A DNA stretch of 64,000 nucleotides from Flavobacterium panacagri (GTDB lineage Bacteria > Bacteroidota > Bacteroidia > Flavobacteriales > Flavobacteriaceae), in contig NZ_CP119766.1 in NCBI RefSeq assembly GCF_030378165.1, positions 5,456,001 to 5,520,000 on the forward strand, written 5' to 3'. Both the position numbers and the translations under genes were made by a program. Below the pieces are notes generated by a model. That model was not told the origin of the DNA. It did no database searches and worked only from the letters and a program-made list of their open reading frames with translations. This document shows positions 43,015-52,278 of the stretch, piece by piece. Position 1 is the first letter of the stretch, and every line of letters starts with the position of its first letter.

Positions 43015-43674
43015 ATGACGCCAAAAATAAGAATCCATCTTGCAGACGATCATCAGGTTTTAATTGATGGCCTCTCCAATTTATTAAGAACAGTTTCTCA
43101 CTTTGAAGTAGTTGGAAGCTCGCTTGATGGTACAACGGTTTATGATGATGTACTTGCTGATGGAGCAAACATTTTGATTTTGGATATCAGCATGCCTAAA
43201 AAAGATGGCATTGAAACTTTAAAAGAATTTAACCAAAAACAATCGCCTTGCAATGTCATCATATTATCGAGTTACGATGATTTAAAAATCATAAAAGAAG
43301 TCATGAAACTTGGCGCAAAAGGATACCTCACTAAAAACTGTGCTGGTGAAAATATTATTGAAGCTGTTGAAGCTGTTTATCAGGGACAAGAGTATTTTAG
43401 TGACTCCATTAGAGAAAAAATTTTTAATACCTTTAAAGATAATCCGAAACTGAATCAAAATGCGGTTATTGAAAACCCGATTTTAAGTCCACGTGAAATT
43501 GAAATCATCATACTTATCGCTTTAGAATACAGCGGCAAAGAAATTAGCGAAAAGCTTTTTATTAGTTCGCATACTGTAGAAACACATCGTAAAAACATTA
43601 TGAAAAAACTAAACATTAAAAGCACGATTGGTTTGGTAAAATATGCGTTGAAAAACAATTTGATTAATCCATAG
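43015..43674 (+). CDS. NarL/FixJ-type response regulator
   Basis: The 219-residue protein has a receiver domain (1-120) with acidic pocket Asp11-Asp12 and phosphoacceptor Asp57 (ILDISMPKKDG), the conserved Lys in LTKN, and a C-terminal LuxR-type helix-turn-helix (LSPREIEIIILIAL, ISEKLFISSHTVETHRKNIM in part). It is encoded 9 bases before a histidine kinase of the matching HisKA_3 type, so the two form a pair. The target genes are not visible. Confidence 0.92.
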   Translation: MTPKIRIHLADDHQVLIDGLSNLLRTVSHFEVVGSSLDGTTVYDDVLADGANILILDISMPKKDGIETLKEFNQKQSPCNVIILSSYDDLKIIKEVMKLGAKGYLTKNCAGENIIEAVEAVYQGQEYFSDSIREKIFNTFKDNPKLNQNAVIENPILSPREIEIIILIALEYSGKEISEKLFISSHTVETHRKNIMKKLNIKSTIGLVKYALKNNLINP

Positions 43675-43683
43675 CACAAAATT

Positions 43684-44604
43684 ATGCTAAGTTTCAACTT
43701 TATATTATCACTATTATTATGCATTGCTGTTGAAGGAACTGCTTTATCACAACATTCTACAAACGTAGATAGCAGTGTAGTATCTTCTGAAACACCAATT
43801 ATTATTAAAACCACTCCAAATCAAATTAAAAAATCGGAGCAATTACGAAACAAAAAAATAGTCAGTCTATCATTACTGCTTGTCATTATTATTTTTCTAT
43901 TGTTTTATTTTCTTTACCAAAACAACAAACTGAAACAGAAAATAAAACGAAAAGATACCAAACAAAAAATTCTTCTCGACATCATCAATTCTGGTATTGA
44001 CACACAGGAAATAGAACGTAAAAAAATTGCTTCTTTTCTGCATGATAACATCAATTCACTTTTATCATCAGCTGGATTACATCTAAATACTTTTACGGCA
44101 CAACATGATATAAAATCTGATGAAATACAAAAAGCAAAAACCATTTTATCTGAAGCTCATGAACTTTTAAGAGATATGTCTCACGACCTTGTCCCCACTC
44201 TTTTGGTTCGTTTCGGGTTAATTTATGCCCTCGAAGATTTATGTGAAAAACACTCTAATTCTGCTATCGATTTTGAATTTTCGAGTTCAATTCCAACAAG
44301 CAAAAGGTATGTGGAGAAATTTGAAATGAAAATTTATTTCATCGTCAGTGAACTATTCAATAATATTATCAAACACAGTCAGGCAGTAAAAGCCAAAATT
44401 CACTTAGTAGAGAAAAACGATGAATTAATATTGACGATAAATGATGATGGAATTGGTTTTAAAACACAAACACTAAAAGATGCAGAAGGTTTTGGTTTAA
44501 ACCGAATCAGAGCACGCATCAAGAAATATAAAGGTCGTTTGACTATTACTTCTAAAGAAAATAAGGAGACTAAGATAAAGATTCAAATTCCGTTGCCGCA
44601 TTAA
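43684..44604 (+). CDS. Sensor histidine kinase of the NarL-partner (HisKA_3-like) type
   Basis: The 306-residue protein has a signal/anchor (1-22), a short extracytoplasmic stretch, one transmembrane helix (about 60-80), and a dimerisation domain with the phospho-His in SFLHDNINSLLSSAG. The ATPase domain follows (NNIIKHSQAVKAKI, INDDGIGFK, GFGLNRIRARI). The sensing part outside is only about 35 residues, so it may sense through a partner or the membrane. It is co-transcribed with the response regulator. Confidence 0.9.
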   Translation: MLSFNFILSLLLCIAVEGTALSQHSTNVDSSVVSSETPIIIKTTPNQIKKSEQLRNKKIVSLSLLLVIIIFLLFYFLYQNNKLKQKIKRKDTKQKILLDIINSGIDTQEIERKKIASFLHDNINSLLSSAGLHLNTFTAQHDIKSDEIQKAKTILSEAHELLRDMSHDLVPTLLVRFGLIYALEDLCEKHSNSAIDFEFSSSIPTSKRYVEKFEMKIYFIVSELFNNIIKHSQAVKAKIHLVEKNDELILTINDDGIGFKTQTLKDAEGFGLNRIRARIKKYKGRLTITSKENKETKIKIQIPLPH

Positions 44605-44606
44605 GA

Positions 44607-45101
44607 TTATTTTTCTCCAATTTCGATAATCTCCAAATCCTTGATTTTATCATCGTCAATTACAAATCGAAGCATTGTTCTCACTTTGTGAAAACCGCTT
44701 TTTCCCGCAGCGCCTGGATTCATGTGCAAAAGATTATTCTTTTTATCAAACATTACTTTTAAGATATGAGAATGTCCACAGATAAAAATCTTCGGCGGAT
44801 TTTGAGCCATTTCTTCTTTAATATTCGGATTGTATTTTCCCGGATAGCCTCCAATATGCGTAATCCAGACTGAGACATTCTCGCAAGAAAAACGATTATT
44901 TAATGGAAATTCTAATCGTGCTTTTGCATCGTCAATGTTGCCGTAAACCGCTCTTAATGGTTTTATTTTTTTAATCGTGTCCGTAACTACCAAATCTCCA
45001 ATATCACCTGCATGCCAAACTTCATCAGCCTGATTTACATATTTTAAAATGGTATCATCTATATGACTGTGTGTATCTGAGAGCAGGAGGATTTTTTTCA
45101 T
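44607..45101 (-). CDS. YfcE-type metallophosphoesterase
   Basis: The 164-residue cytoplasmic phosphodiesterase has the calcineurin-like metal ligands in order: LSDTHSH, HAGDIGD, YGNID, ITHIGG, CGHSH. Family members hydrolyse phosphodiester bonds of unclear natural substrates. I start it at the ATG at 45101 (MKKILLLSDTH); the frame continues upstream only to a TTG. It converges on the histidine kinase gene with a 2-base gap. Confidence 0.88.
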   Translation of the reverse strand: MKKILLLSDTHSHIDDTILKYVNQADEVWHAGDIGDLVVTDTIKKIKPLRAVYGNIDDAKARLEFPLNNRFSCENVSVWITHIGGYPGKYNPNIKEEMAQNPPKIFICGHSHILKVMFDKKNNLLHMNPGAAGKSGFHKVRTMLRFVIDDDKIKDLEIIEIGEK

Positions 45102-45114
45102 TTTTTTCAAAAAG

Positions 45115-45343
45115 GGACAAAGGTTCAGAGAGACAAAGTTACAAAGGTTTTTTTATTTAGGAGCAAAGGTTCAGAGAGACAAAGATTTCTTTGTAGAGAC
45201 GCATGATAGAAAAACCTTTGTAACTTTGTCTCTTTGCAACTTTGTAACTAAAAAGAAAAAACTTAGAACCTTAGCATCTCAGAATCTTAGCATCTTCAAA
45301 AAAACCTTTGTACCTTTGCAATTCTGAACCTTTGAACCTCTAA
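45115..45343. repeat. Composite intergenic repeat of CAAAGTTACAAAG and CTTAGCATCT phrases
   Basis: GAGACAAAGTTACAAAGGTT (45131-45150) is complementary to AACCTTTGTAACTTTGTCTC (45212-45231), and GGTTCAGAGAGACAAAG occurs twice (45122 and 45168). From 45255 a different phrase starts (ACTTAGAACCTTAGCATC, CAGAATCTTAGCATC), the same as at 40271-40430. The region directly precedes the truA start codon. Confidence 0.6.
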
Positions 45344-45344
45344 A

Positions 45345-46079
45345 GTGAGATATTTTATTCAATTTGCTTATAACGGAACACATTATCATGGCTGGCAGAT
45401 ACAGCCCAACGCCTCTTCTGTTCAGGAAACTTTAAATAAAGCTTTTTCGGTTTTACTGAATGAACCTATAAGTATTATGGGTGCCGGAAGAACAGATACT
45501 GGCGTACATGCAACTGAAATGTTTGGGCATTTTGATACTGAAAAAACTTTGGACGTTCGTGTTTTGGTTCATAAGCTGAATTCTTTTTTACCAAAAGATA
45601 TTGCCATTTTTGACATTATTCTGGTTCACGATGATGCGCATTGTCGATTTGATGCTACCAAACGAACGTATGAATATCATATCAATACGATTAAGAATCC
45701 GTTTTTGCAGGAATTGAGCTGGTATGTCAATCAGAAATTGGATGTGGATTTTATGAATGAAGCCGCACAGTTATTACTAAAGTATACGGATTTTCAGTGT
45801 TTTTCAAAAGTTCATACAGATGTAAATACATTTGACTGCACGATTTTTGAGGCATTTTGGAAACAGGAAGAAGGAAAACTAATTTTTACCATTTCGGCAA
45901 ATCGGTTTTTGAGGAATATGGTTCGGGCCATTGTGGGAACTTTAATTAATATCGGTTTACACAAAATTACACTGGAGGATTTAGAAAATATTATCGCCAG
46001 TAAAAGCAGAGAAAAAGCGGGATTTTCGGTTCCGGCACATGGTTTATATTTAACCAAAATTGATTACGATTACATTTAA
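45345..46079 (+). CDS. truA: tRNA pseudouridine(38-40) synthase TruA
   Basis: The 244-residue enzyme modifies U38-U40 of the tRNA anticodon arm. It begins at a GTG (MRYFIQFAYNGTHYHGWQIQ in part), carries the catalytic Asp in GAGRTDTGVHATE, and has the C-terminal FLRNMVRAIVGTLINIG segment. The length is normal. The GTG start lies at the very edge of the repeat element, so the native 5' region may have been replaced by it. Confidence 0.95.
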   Translation: MRYFIQFAYNGTHYHGWQIQPNASSVQETLNKAFSVLLNEPISIMGAGRTDTGVHATEMFGHFDTEKTLDVRVLVHKLNSFLPKDIAIFDIILVHDDAHCRFDATKRTYEYHINTIKNPFLQELSWYVNQKLDVDFMNEAAQLLLKYTDFQCFSKVHTDVNTFDCTIFEAFWKQEEGKLIFTISANRFLRNMVRAIVGTLINIGLHKITLEDLENIIASKSREKAGFSVPAHGLYLTKIDYDYI

Positions 46080-46225
46080 TAGCCCTGATTGAAGTGAAAA
46101 GCTTTTTTGAAAAAAATATTGTTTTTGTAATTTTTATGGAGCGACCAACGGAAGCTTTATAAAAATAATACAAAAACCTATTTTTGAGAAAAACTTGTAA
46201 CGGAAAGCAGGAAACAGCTCCTAAA
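46080..46225 (+). ncRNA. Candidate structured RNA element 'AGCCCTGAT...CAGGAAACAGCTCC'
   Basis: A long stem, GTTTTTGTAATTTTTAT (46121-46137) with ATAAAAATAATACAAAAAC (46159-46177), closes a loop holding GGAGCGACCAACGGAAGCTT. Outside it, GCCCTG (46082-46087) can pair in part with CAGG (46209-46212), and GGAGC (46138-46142) with GCTCC (46217-46221). From memory, elements with this beginning and end recur between flavobacterial genes; I cannot verify this here. It lies between truA and the ABC exporter and could be a leader or a separate transcript. Confidence 0.45.
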
Positions 46226-46230
46226 AATAA

Positions 46231-47985
46231 ATGAAAGCAAAAGCATTCGACACAGGATTATTTAAACGAATTTTAAAATATACAAGGCCTTATAAATGGC
46301 GTTACTACGGCGTAATTATTTTTGCCGTTTCGCTTTCTATTTTTGCCGCACTTCGTCCCTATTTACTGAAAGAAACCGTTGACGGCTATATCAAAACTCA
46401 TGATAAAATGGGATTACTGTTGTACATTATTTTGATGGGCGCGGTTTTGTTGATGGAGGTTTTCTCTCAGTTTTATTTTGTGTATTGGGCCAACTGGCTT
46501 GGACAGGATATTGTAAAAGATATTCGAACAAAACTTTTTAAGCACATTCTGAGTTTTAGAATGAAGTATTTTGATTTGGTTCCGGTTGGACAGTTGGTTA
46601 CGCGAGCTGTTTCGGATATTGAATCGATTGCACGTATTTTCAGTCAGGGATTGTTTATGATTATAAGCGATTTGATGAAAATGGTCGTAGTACTGATTTT
46701 TATGTTTTACATGAACTGGAAATTAACCTGGATTGTGGTTGTTGCTATGCCAATATTGGTTTATGTTACGAGAATTTTCCAGCGTAAAATGCAGGTGGCT
46801 TTTGAGGAAGTAAGAACGCAGATTGCCAATATGAACTCCTTTGTTCAGGAGCGTGTAACAGGAATGAAAATCGTACAGCTTTTTAACCGTGAAAAAATCG
46901 AAGCTGAAAACTTTAAAGACATCAACAACAAACACAGAGTGGCCTGGATTAAAACGATTTTGTACAACTCGATTTTCTTCCCAATTGCCGATATTATTTC
47001 GTCTATTACTTTAGGTTTGGTTGTGGTTTATGGCGGTTTCCGAATTTTGAACGGAGATCATTTTACGACTTTCGGAGATTTATTTTCTTATACGATGTTT
47101 ATCGGAATGTTATTTAATCCGCTGAGACAAATTGCAGATAAATTTAACGAGATGCAGTTGGGAATGATTGCTGCCAATCGTGTTTTTGATATTATCGACA
47201 CACAAGATCATATTCAGGATACGGGTAAAATTGAAGCGCCAGTTTTTAACGGAAGCATCGAATTTAAGCAAGTTCGTTTTAGTTATATTCCTGAAGAAGA
47301 AGTAATCAAAGGAATCGATTTATCGGTTTCGGCTGGGCAGACTGTTGCAATTGTAGGTTCTACAGGTGCCGGAAAATCTACGATTATTAATCTGCTGAAT
47401 CGTTTTTATGAAATCAACAGCGGAACGATTTGTATTGACGGCGAAAATATCGAAAACTATACTTTGGCTTCGCTTAGAAAACAAATCGCTGTGGTTTTAC
47501 AAGATGTATTTTTGTTTGCCGATACGATTTACAATAATATTACTTTGCACAATCCAGAAATTACCCGAGACATTGTTATTGATGCAGCAAAGAAAATTGG
47601 TGTTCATGATTTTATTATGAACCTGCCAAATAATTACGATTTTGATGTAAAAGAGCGTGGTGTTATGTTGTCGTCTGGACAACGTCAGCTGATTGCCTTT
47701 TTACGTTCGTATGTAAGTAATCCGAGTATTTTGATTTTGGATGAGGCTACTTCTTCTATTGATACCTATTCAGAAGAAATGATTCAGCGTGCAACGGAAA
47801 CGATTACAAAAGGAAGAACTTCTATTATTATTGCGCATAGATTAGCAACAATTGTAAATGCAGATAAAATTGTGGTGATGGATAAGGGATTGATTGTTGA
47901 ACAGGGAACACATCAGGAGTTATTAACTAAAACTGATGGTTACTATAAAAATTTATATGACTCGCAATTCGCCGTAGCGAACTAA
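46231..47985 (+). CDS. MsbA-type ABC exporter, fused membrane and ATPase domains
   Basis: The 584-residue half-transporter has six membrane helices in the first 320 residues and an ABC ATPase. The motifs are Walker A GSTGAGKST, Q-loop VVLQDVFLF, signature LSSGQRQL, Walker B ILILDEATSSID and the switch His in IIAHRLAT. It should form a homodimer that exports a lipid or drug-like molecule; the substrate is not evident. A sensor kinase gene follows after 16 bases, which could put the two in one transcript. Confidence 0.93.
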   Translation: MKAKAFDTGLFKRILKYTRPYKWRYYGVIIFAVSLSIFAALRPYLLKETVDGYIKTHDKMGLLLYIILMGAVLLMEVFSQFYFVYWANWLGQDIVKDIRTKLFKHILSFRMKYFDLVPVGQLVTRAVSDIESIARIFSQGLFMIISDLMKMVVVLIFMFYMNWKLTWIVVVAMPILVYVTRIFQRKMQVAFEEVRTQIANMNSFVQERVTGMKIVQLFNREKIEAENFKDINNKHRVAWIKTILYNSIFFPIADIISSITLGLVVVYGGFRILNGDHFTTFGDLFSYTMFIGMLFNPLRQIADKFNEMQLGMIAANRVFDIIDTQDHIQDTGKIEAPVFNGSIEFKQVRFSYIPEEEVIKGIDLSVSAGQTVAIVGSTGAGKSTIINLLNRFYEINSGTICIDGENIENYTLASLRKQIAVVLQDVFLFADTIYNNITLHNPEITRDIVIDAAKKIGVHDFIMNLPNNYDFDVKERGVMLSSGQRQLIAFLRSYVSNPSILILDEATSSIDTYSEEMIQRATETITKGRTSIIIAHRLATIVNADKIVVMDKGLIVEQGTHQELLTKTDGYYKNLYDSQFAVAN

Positions 47986-48001
47986 GTCATAATGGTATTC
48001 T

Positions 48002-49579
48002 TTGAAATTTAGATTAAAAAATATTACTTCAAGACGTGCTTTTTTAATATACGTTATTGTCTCGATTCTGGTTACGGTTACATCGGTTTACATTCTGAGT
48101 AATCTGATTACGGATTTGACGGAAAAATCGAACGATGATCTGGCGACGCGTAACTTCTTTAAAAAGCAGGAATTCATGTCGGAAGAACTAACAAAGTTTT
48201 GGGAGCAGGAAAAAAGAATCGAACATGTTTTAGAAATTAGTAGTTCGGCAAATCTTGACAATAATTTACAGCTTTTGTCTTCGCTTCAGGCAAATAATAA
48301 ATTGGTTGTAAACAATTGGTTTCAGATCAATGAAAACGCTATTCATTTTGGAAACAATACTATTTCGGACGAAATTAAAAATGATGTAAAATCATTTCTT
48401 CTTCAAAATAAAAATGCCGAACATCTCAGTGTCGTTATGCCGCAAGGAAACGAATGGGTTTGGCGTATTTACTTCAAATTAGTTTCAGAAAATAATACGA
48501 CTGTTAAATACGGTTATGATATCAATCTGAGATTACTTCATAGTTATATTTCTAAAATAGACAAAACCAAAACGGCTACCAATTACGCTTTTGTTTTTGA
48601 TAAAAACGGAACCTGCGTTTACCATCCGGAAATTGCTTTTCTTGGAAAGAATATTTTTAAAATCTCAGGTTTCAATCCTTCTGATACTATTTACAGTAAG
48701 AAAAAAGATTTCGCTAAAAGAACAACGTTATCTGAATTTTTAAAAGTGGATGTCATTCGTTTTACCAAAAAACTGGACATCAAACATTCTAACTGGTTTG
48801 TCTGCGTGAACGTTCCAAAAATGGTTGCGGATGAAAATGTTGCTTTGATTAAAAAGTATTCCACTTGGATTTATTCGATTACAACAGTAATGCTTCTTTT
48901 GATTTTTTATCTTTTCTCTTATGCTAACAGACGTGCGTACAGGGAAAAGGGAATTGTAATTAAAGAGAAAAACAAACTTCTTGTAGAGAATGAAAAAATA
49001 ATCAAAGAAAAAGCGTTAATTCAGTTACAGCAATTAAAGGAGCAGATTAATCCGCATTTCCTGTTCAATTCGCTCAATTCACTTTATATGTTAATTGGAA
49101 GTGATATTAAAACAGCACAAAAATTTACGCTGAATTTATCCCGTATTTATCGTTATTTAATTGATCCGCCAGAAAAGAACATTGTTCCTTTAAAGGATGA
49201 ATTATTATTTATAGAAAAATATATCTTTTTACAGCAGACTCGTTTTAAGGAAGAATTATTCTTTTCGATAGAAATCGAAGACGAATTGGCATTAAACAAA
49301 CAAATCCCCTATCTTGCTTTTCAGGTTGTGGTCGAAAATGCTATTAAGCACAACTCGGCTACTCCCGAAAATCCACTTACTACAAAAATCCTGATTAAAG
49401 CAGATCAGGTAATTATCAGCAACAATCTTCAAAAGAAATTGACTGCTGAACCGAGCACCAAATTTGGATTAAATTATCTCCAAAGCATTTACAATTATTA
49501 TTCAAAAAACGAATTTAAGACATCAGAAAAAGATGGCTATTTTGTTTGTATCCTTCCATTACTATCCATTCACTCCTGA
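48002..49579 (+). CDS. LytS-type sensor histidine kinase (His_kinase family)
   Basis: The 525-residue protein starts at a TTG (no ATG is in frame nearby). A transmembrane helix at about 12-37, an extracytoplasmic sensor of about 250 residues, and a second helix (about 290-308) precede a coiled linker. The LytS-type dimerisation motif follows: QLKEQINPHFLFNSLNSLYML in part, with its phospho-His. The ATPase part is VVENAIKHNSATPENPL and FGLNYLQSIYNYY. The matching LytTR regulator is 7.5 kb away (57064), beyond a protease and SusC/SusD genes. The last codons of the kinase gene contain the first half of a direct repeat that may be that regulator's target. Confidence 0.88.
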   Translation: MKFRLKNITSRRAFLIYVIVSILVTVTSVYILSNLITDLTEKSNDDLATRNFFKKQEFMSEELTKFWEQEKRIEHVLEISSSANLDNNLQLLSSLQANNKLVVNNWFQINENAIHFGNNTISDEIKNDVKSFLLQNKNAEHLSVVMPQGNEWVWRIYFKLVSENNTTVKYGYDINLRLLHSYISKIDKTKTATNYAFVFDKNGTCVYHPEIAFLGKNIFKISGFNPSDTIYSKKKDFAKRTTLSEFLKVDVIRFTKKLDIKHSNWFVCVNVPKMVADENVALIKKYSTWIYSITTVMLLLIFYLFSYANRRAYREKGIVIKEKNKLLVENEKIIKEKALIQLQQLKEQINPHFLFNSLNSLYMLIGSDIKTAQKFTLNLSRIYRYLIDPPEKNIVPLKDELLFIEKYIFLQQTRFKEELFFSIEIEDELALNKQIPYLAFQVVVENAIKHNSATPENPLTTKILIKADQVIISNNLQKKLTAEPSTKFGLNYLQSIYNYYSKNEFKTSEKDGYFVCILPLLSIHS

Positions 49580-49597
49580 AAAAAATCCATTCACTCC
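49564..49597 (+). promoter_or_regulatory. LytTR-type direct repeat upstream of the protease-SusCD operon
   Basis: ATCCATTCACTCC occurs at 49564-49576 and again at 49585-49597, a 21-base period. E. coli YpdB and BtsR, LytTR regulators, bind direct repeats with this geometry. A weak -7 element (TAGTTTCG, 49628-49635) lies about 30 bases downstream, consistent with activation from this site. Confidence 0.6.
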
Positions 49598-49664
49598 CTT
49601 TTTTTTTTTTGCTGCACGAAAATAAAATAGTTTCGGCCAAAAATTAACCTAAACTTAACATCTG

Positions 49665-52262
49665 ATGAAGGAAAAGGTATTCCTGCATAATTTGATAACA
49701 ATTTGCATACTCCTATTATTATTATCTCCGCTTAGTGTTCAATCTCAAAAAAAGAAGAAAGACAAAAAAGGAGAAACTACTGAAATTAAAAAAGATTCTA
49801 CCGATTCTAAAAAAGGTAAAAAATATAATGACCTTGTAAAAAAAGGCACCATTAAAAAAGGACTGTTCAATATTATTCAAGTTAAAACTGATGTTTATTT
49901 TGAAATTCAGGACAGTTTATTCAAAAGAGAATTTCTAGTTGTAAACAAATTATCTCAAGTCCCTTTACAGGCAAACGAATATGGTGTAAACAAAGGAATG
50001 AATTATGAAAACAAGGTAATTAGTTTTTATAAAGATACAATCGCAAAGAAAGTCTGGGTAAAATCATACGTTCCTAAAGTTTCTTCACCAAAAGAAGATG
50101 CAATTACCCAATCTGTTCAAAATAATTTCGCCGAATCTATTATTGAAGTTTTTGATATTGAAACGAAAAATAATGACTCGACCGCTGTTGTAATAAAAGT
50201 AAATAAGATTTTTGATGGAAAACAGAAAAGTTTCAACGATGTTTTGAGTAACATTGGTTTTGGCGGTTCTGTAAAATCTGAGCTTTCTTATATCGAAAGC
50301 GCAAAATCTTTTCCTAAAAATATTGTTGTAAAATCTCAATTGACAACTTCTGTAACCGAAGACGGCCCAGCATTGTCGGTAACTCTTGGCGTAACAAGTA
50401 ATATTGTTTTGTTGGATAAAACACCAATGAAACCCCGTTTTTCTGACAAAAGAATTGGTTTTTTCACAGAAAAACACTGGTATTTTACCGATGCACAACA
50501 AGCAATGCTTGAAAAAGAATTAATAACACGCTGGCGTCTTGAACCTAAAAAAGAAGACGAAGAGCGTTATTTAAAGGGTGAATTAGTAGAGCCGAAGAAG
50601 CCAATCGTTTATTACATCGATCCATCAACTCCAAGGCAGTGGAGAAAGTACATCATTGATGGAGTACACGATTGGCAGGCCGCTTTTGAAAAAGCTGGTT
50701 TTAAAAATGCTATTATAGCAAAAGAACCTACTGAGCAAGATTTAGATTTTGATATTGACGACGTTCGTTATTCTGTAATTACGTATGCAGCTTCTCCGAA
50801 ATCAAACGCAATGGGTCCCTCTGTAGTTGACCCAAGAAGTGGTGAAATCATTGAATCCGATATTATTTGGTGGCACAATGTAATGACTTCTCTTCAAAGC
50901 TGGATGCGCATTCAGACTGGAGCAATTGATCCAAAAGCACGCGGCAATATATTCAGCGATGAACATATGGGAGAAGCTATTCGTTTCGTTTCGTCTCATG
51001 AAGTAGGCCATACTTTTGGTCTAAAACATAATATGGGTTCTTCTTTTGCTTATGATGTAGAATCGCTACGTTCAAAAGAATTCACAGCAAAAATGGGAGG
51101 CACTGCTCCTTCTATTATGGATTATGCTCGTTACAACTATGTAGCACAACCAGAAGATAATGTAACTGTAATTACGCCAAAAATTGGAGAATACGATAAA
51201 TATGCTATCGAATGGGGATACAGATGGTACGGGCCAAATGATAATGAGACTTTAAAACTAAATACTTTAATCGCTAAACACCAAGATGATCCAATTTATT
51301 TTTACGGTGAACAGCAGGAAAATATAATTGATCCGCGCTCGCAGTCAGAAGATTTAGGAAATGATGCTGTTAAGGCAAGCGAATACGGCTTAAAAAATTT
51401 AAAACGTGTTGTCGATAATATCTTAAACTGGACATACGATAAAGATCAGTCGTATTATGAAACTGGAAAATTATACATCGGAACTATCGGACAATGGCAA
51501 ATGTACAATCGCCACGTGATGAACAATATTGGTGGCGTTTATTTAAATGTAACCGTTCATGGCGACAACAAACAAAGTTATATTCCTGTTCCAGCTGCAA
51601 TGCAAAAAAGAGCGGCAGATTATTTAGCTAAAAATGTAATTACAATTCCGCAATGGTTGTTTTTTAATGACATTTTAGACAAAACCAATCCGTTGAAAGA
51701 TTCTCCTCTTGGACCTTTCGAATATACGCCTTATACACTTTCAAGAGAATTGCAGTACGGTGTTATGTATGATTTATTCAGCGATGATCGTTTGCTTCGA
51801 ATGACCGAAAACGAATTATATCAGCGTAACAAAACCAAAGACCCTGTTTTTACCGTAAATGACTTGTTTAAAAAAATGCATCAAAGTGTTTTTGCTGGAA
51901 CGATTCAGAATAAATCTTTGAGCATTTTGGAAAGAATGACACAAAAGAATTACGTAGATGTTTTAATTGTTTCAACAAACAAATTATTCGAAAAAACAGA
52001 TCCTAAAAAATTACTGGATATTCAGCAGACTTTAAATATGCCTCATTTGTGCAGTTATTTAGATAATGCCCATATGGCGAGAAACATTAATCAATCTTCT
52101 TTAAAAAGAGTTACCGAAGTGACTTCTGATAAAAAAGGAGAATTAAATAAAATCCTTCAATTATTAAAAACTAAAAAAAGTACAGGAGACCAATCTACCC
52201 AAAACCATTACCGCGATTTGATACAACGAATCGAAAAAGCTCTAAATAATACAACCTTTTAA
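49665..52262 (+). CDS. Secreted zinc-dependent metalloprotease (DUF5117/DUF5118-type)
   Basis: The 865-residue protein has a signal peptide (about 1-28) and then a Lys-rich linker. The two N-terminal domains characteristic of Bacteroidota zinc proteases with DUF5118/DUF5117 follow (YNDLVKKGTIKKGLFNI, DVYFEIQDSLFKREFLVVN). The metzincin-like site is HEVGHTFGLKHN, with His445, Glu446, His449 and His455, and a Met-turn SIMDYAR follows about 40 residues later. It probably degrades proteins outside the inner membrane, and the SusC/SusD pair encoded just after would take up the peptides. The three genes have short gaps (16 and 12 bases). Confidence 0.88.
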   Translation: MKEKVFLHNLITICILLLLLSPLSVQSQKKKKDKKGETTEIKKDSTDSKKGKKYNDLVKKGTIKKGLFNIIQVKTDVYFEIQDSLFKREFLVVNKLSQVPLQANEYGVNKGMNYENKVISFYKDTIAKKVWVKSYVPKVSSPKEDAITQSVQNNFAESIIEVFDIETKNNDSTAVVIKVNKIFDGKQKSFNDVLSNIGFGGSVKSELSYIESAKSFPKNIVVKSQLTTSVTEDGPALSVTLGVTSNIVLLDKTPMKPRFSDKRIGFFTEKHWYFTDAQQAMLEKELITRWRLEPKKEDEERYLKGELVEPKKPIVYYIDPSTPRQWRKYIIDGVHDWQAAFEKAGFKNAIIAKEPTEQDLDFDIDDVRYSVITYAASPKSNAMGPSVVDPRSGEIIESDIIWWHNVMTSLQSWMRIQTGAIDPKARGNIFSDEHMGEAIRFVSSHEVGHTFGLKHNMGSSFAYDVESLRSKEFTAKMGGTAPSIMDYARYNYVAQPEDNVTVITPKIGEYDKYAIEWGYRWYGPNDNETLKLNTLIAKHQDDPIYFYGEQQENIIDPRSQSEDLGNDAVKASEYGLKNLKRVVDNILNWTYDKDQSYYETGKLYIGTIGQWQMYNRHVMNNIGGVYLNVTVHGDNKQSYIPVPAAMQKRAADYLAKNVITIPQWLFFNDILDKTNPLKDSPLGPFEYTPYTLSRELQYGVMYDLFSDDRLLRMTENELYQRNKTKDPVFTVNDLFKKMHQSVFAGTIQNKSLSILERMTQKNYVDVLIVSTNKLFEKTDPKKLLDIQQTLNMPHLCSYLDNAHMARNINQSSLKRVTEVTSDKKGELNKILQLLKTKKSTGDQSTQNHYRDLIQRIEKALNNTTF

Positions 52263-52278
52263 TACACAACCCAAAAAC

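Noticed and set aside
49599..49611. Long T run after the kinase gene suspected as a frameshift or terminator
   Set aside because: It is intergenic and has no stem before it; it may be a slippage-prone spacer but supports no further claim.
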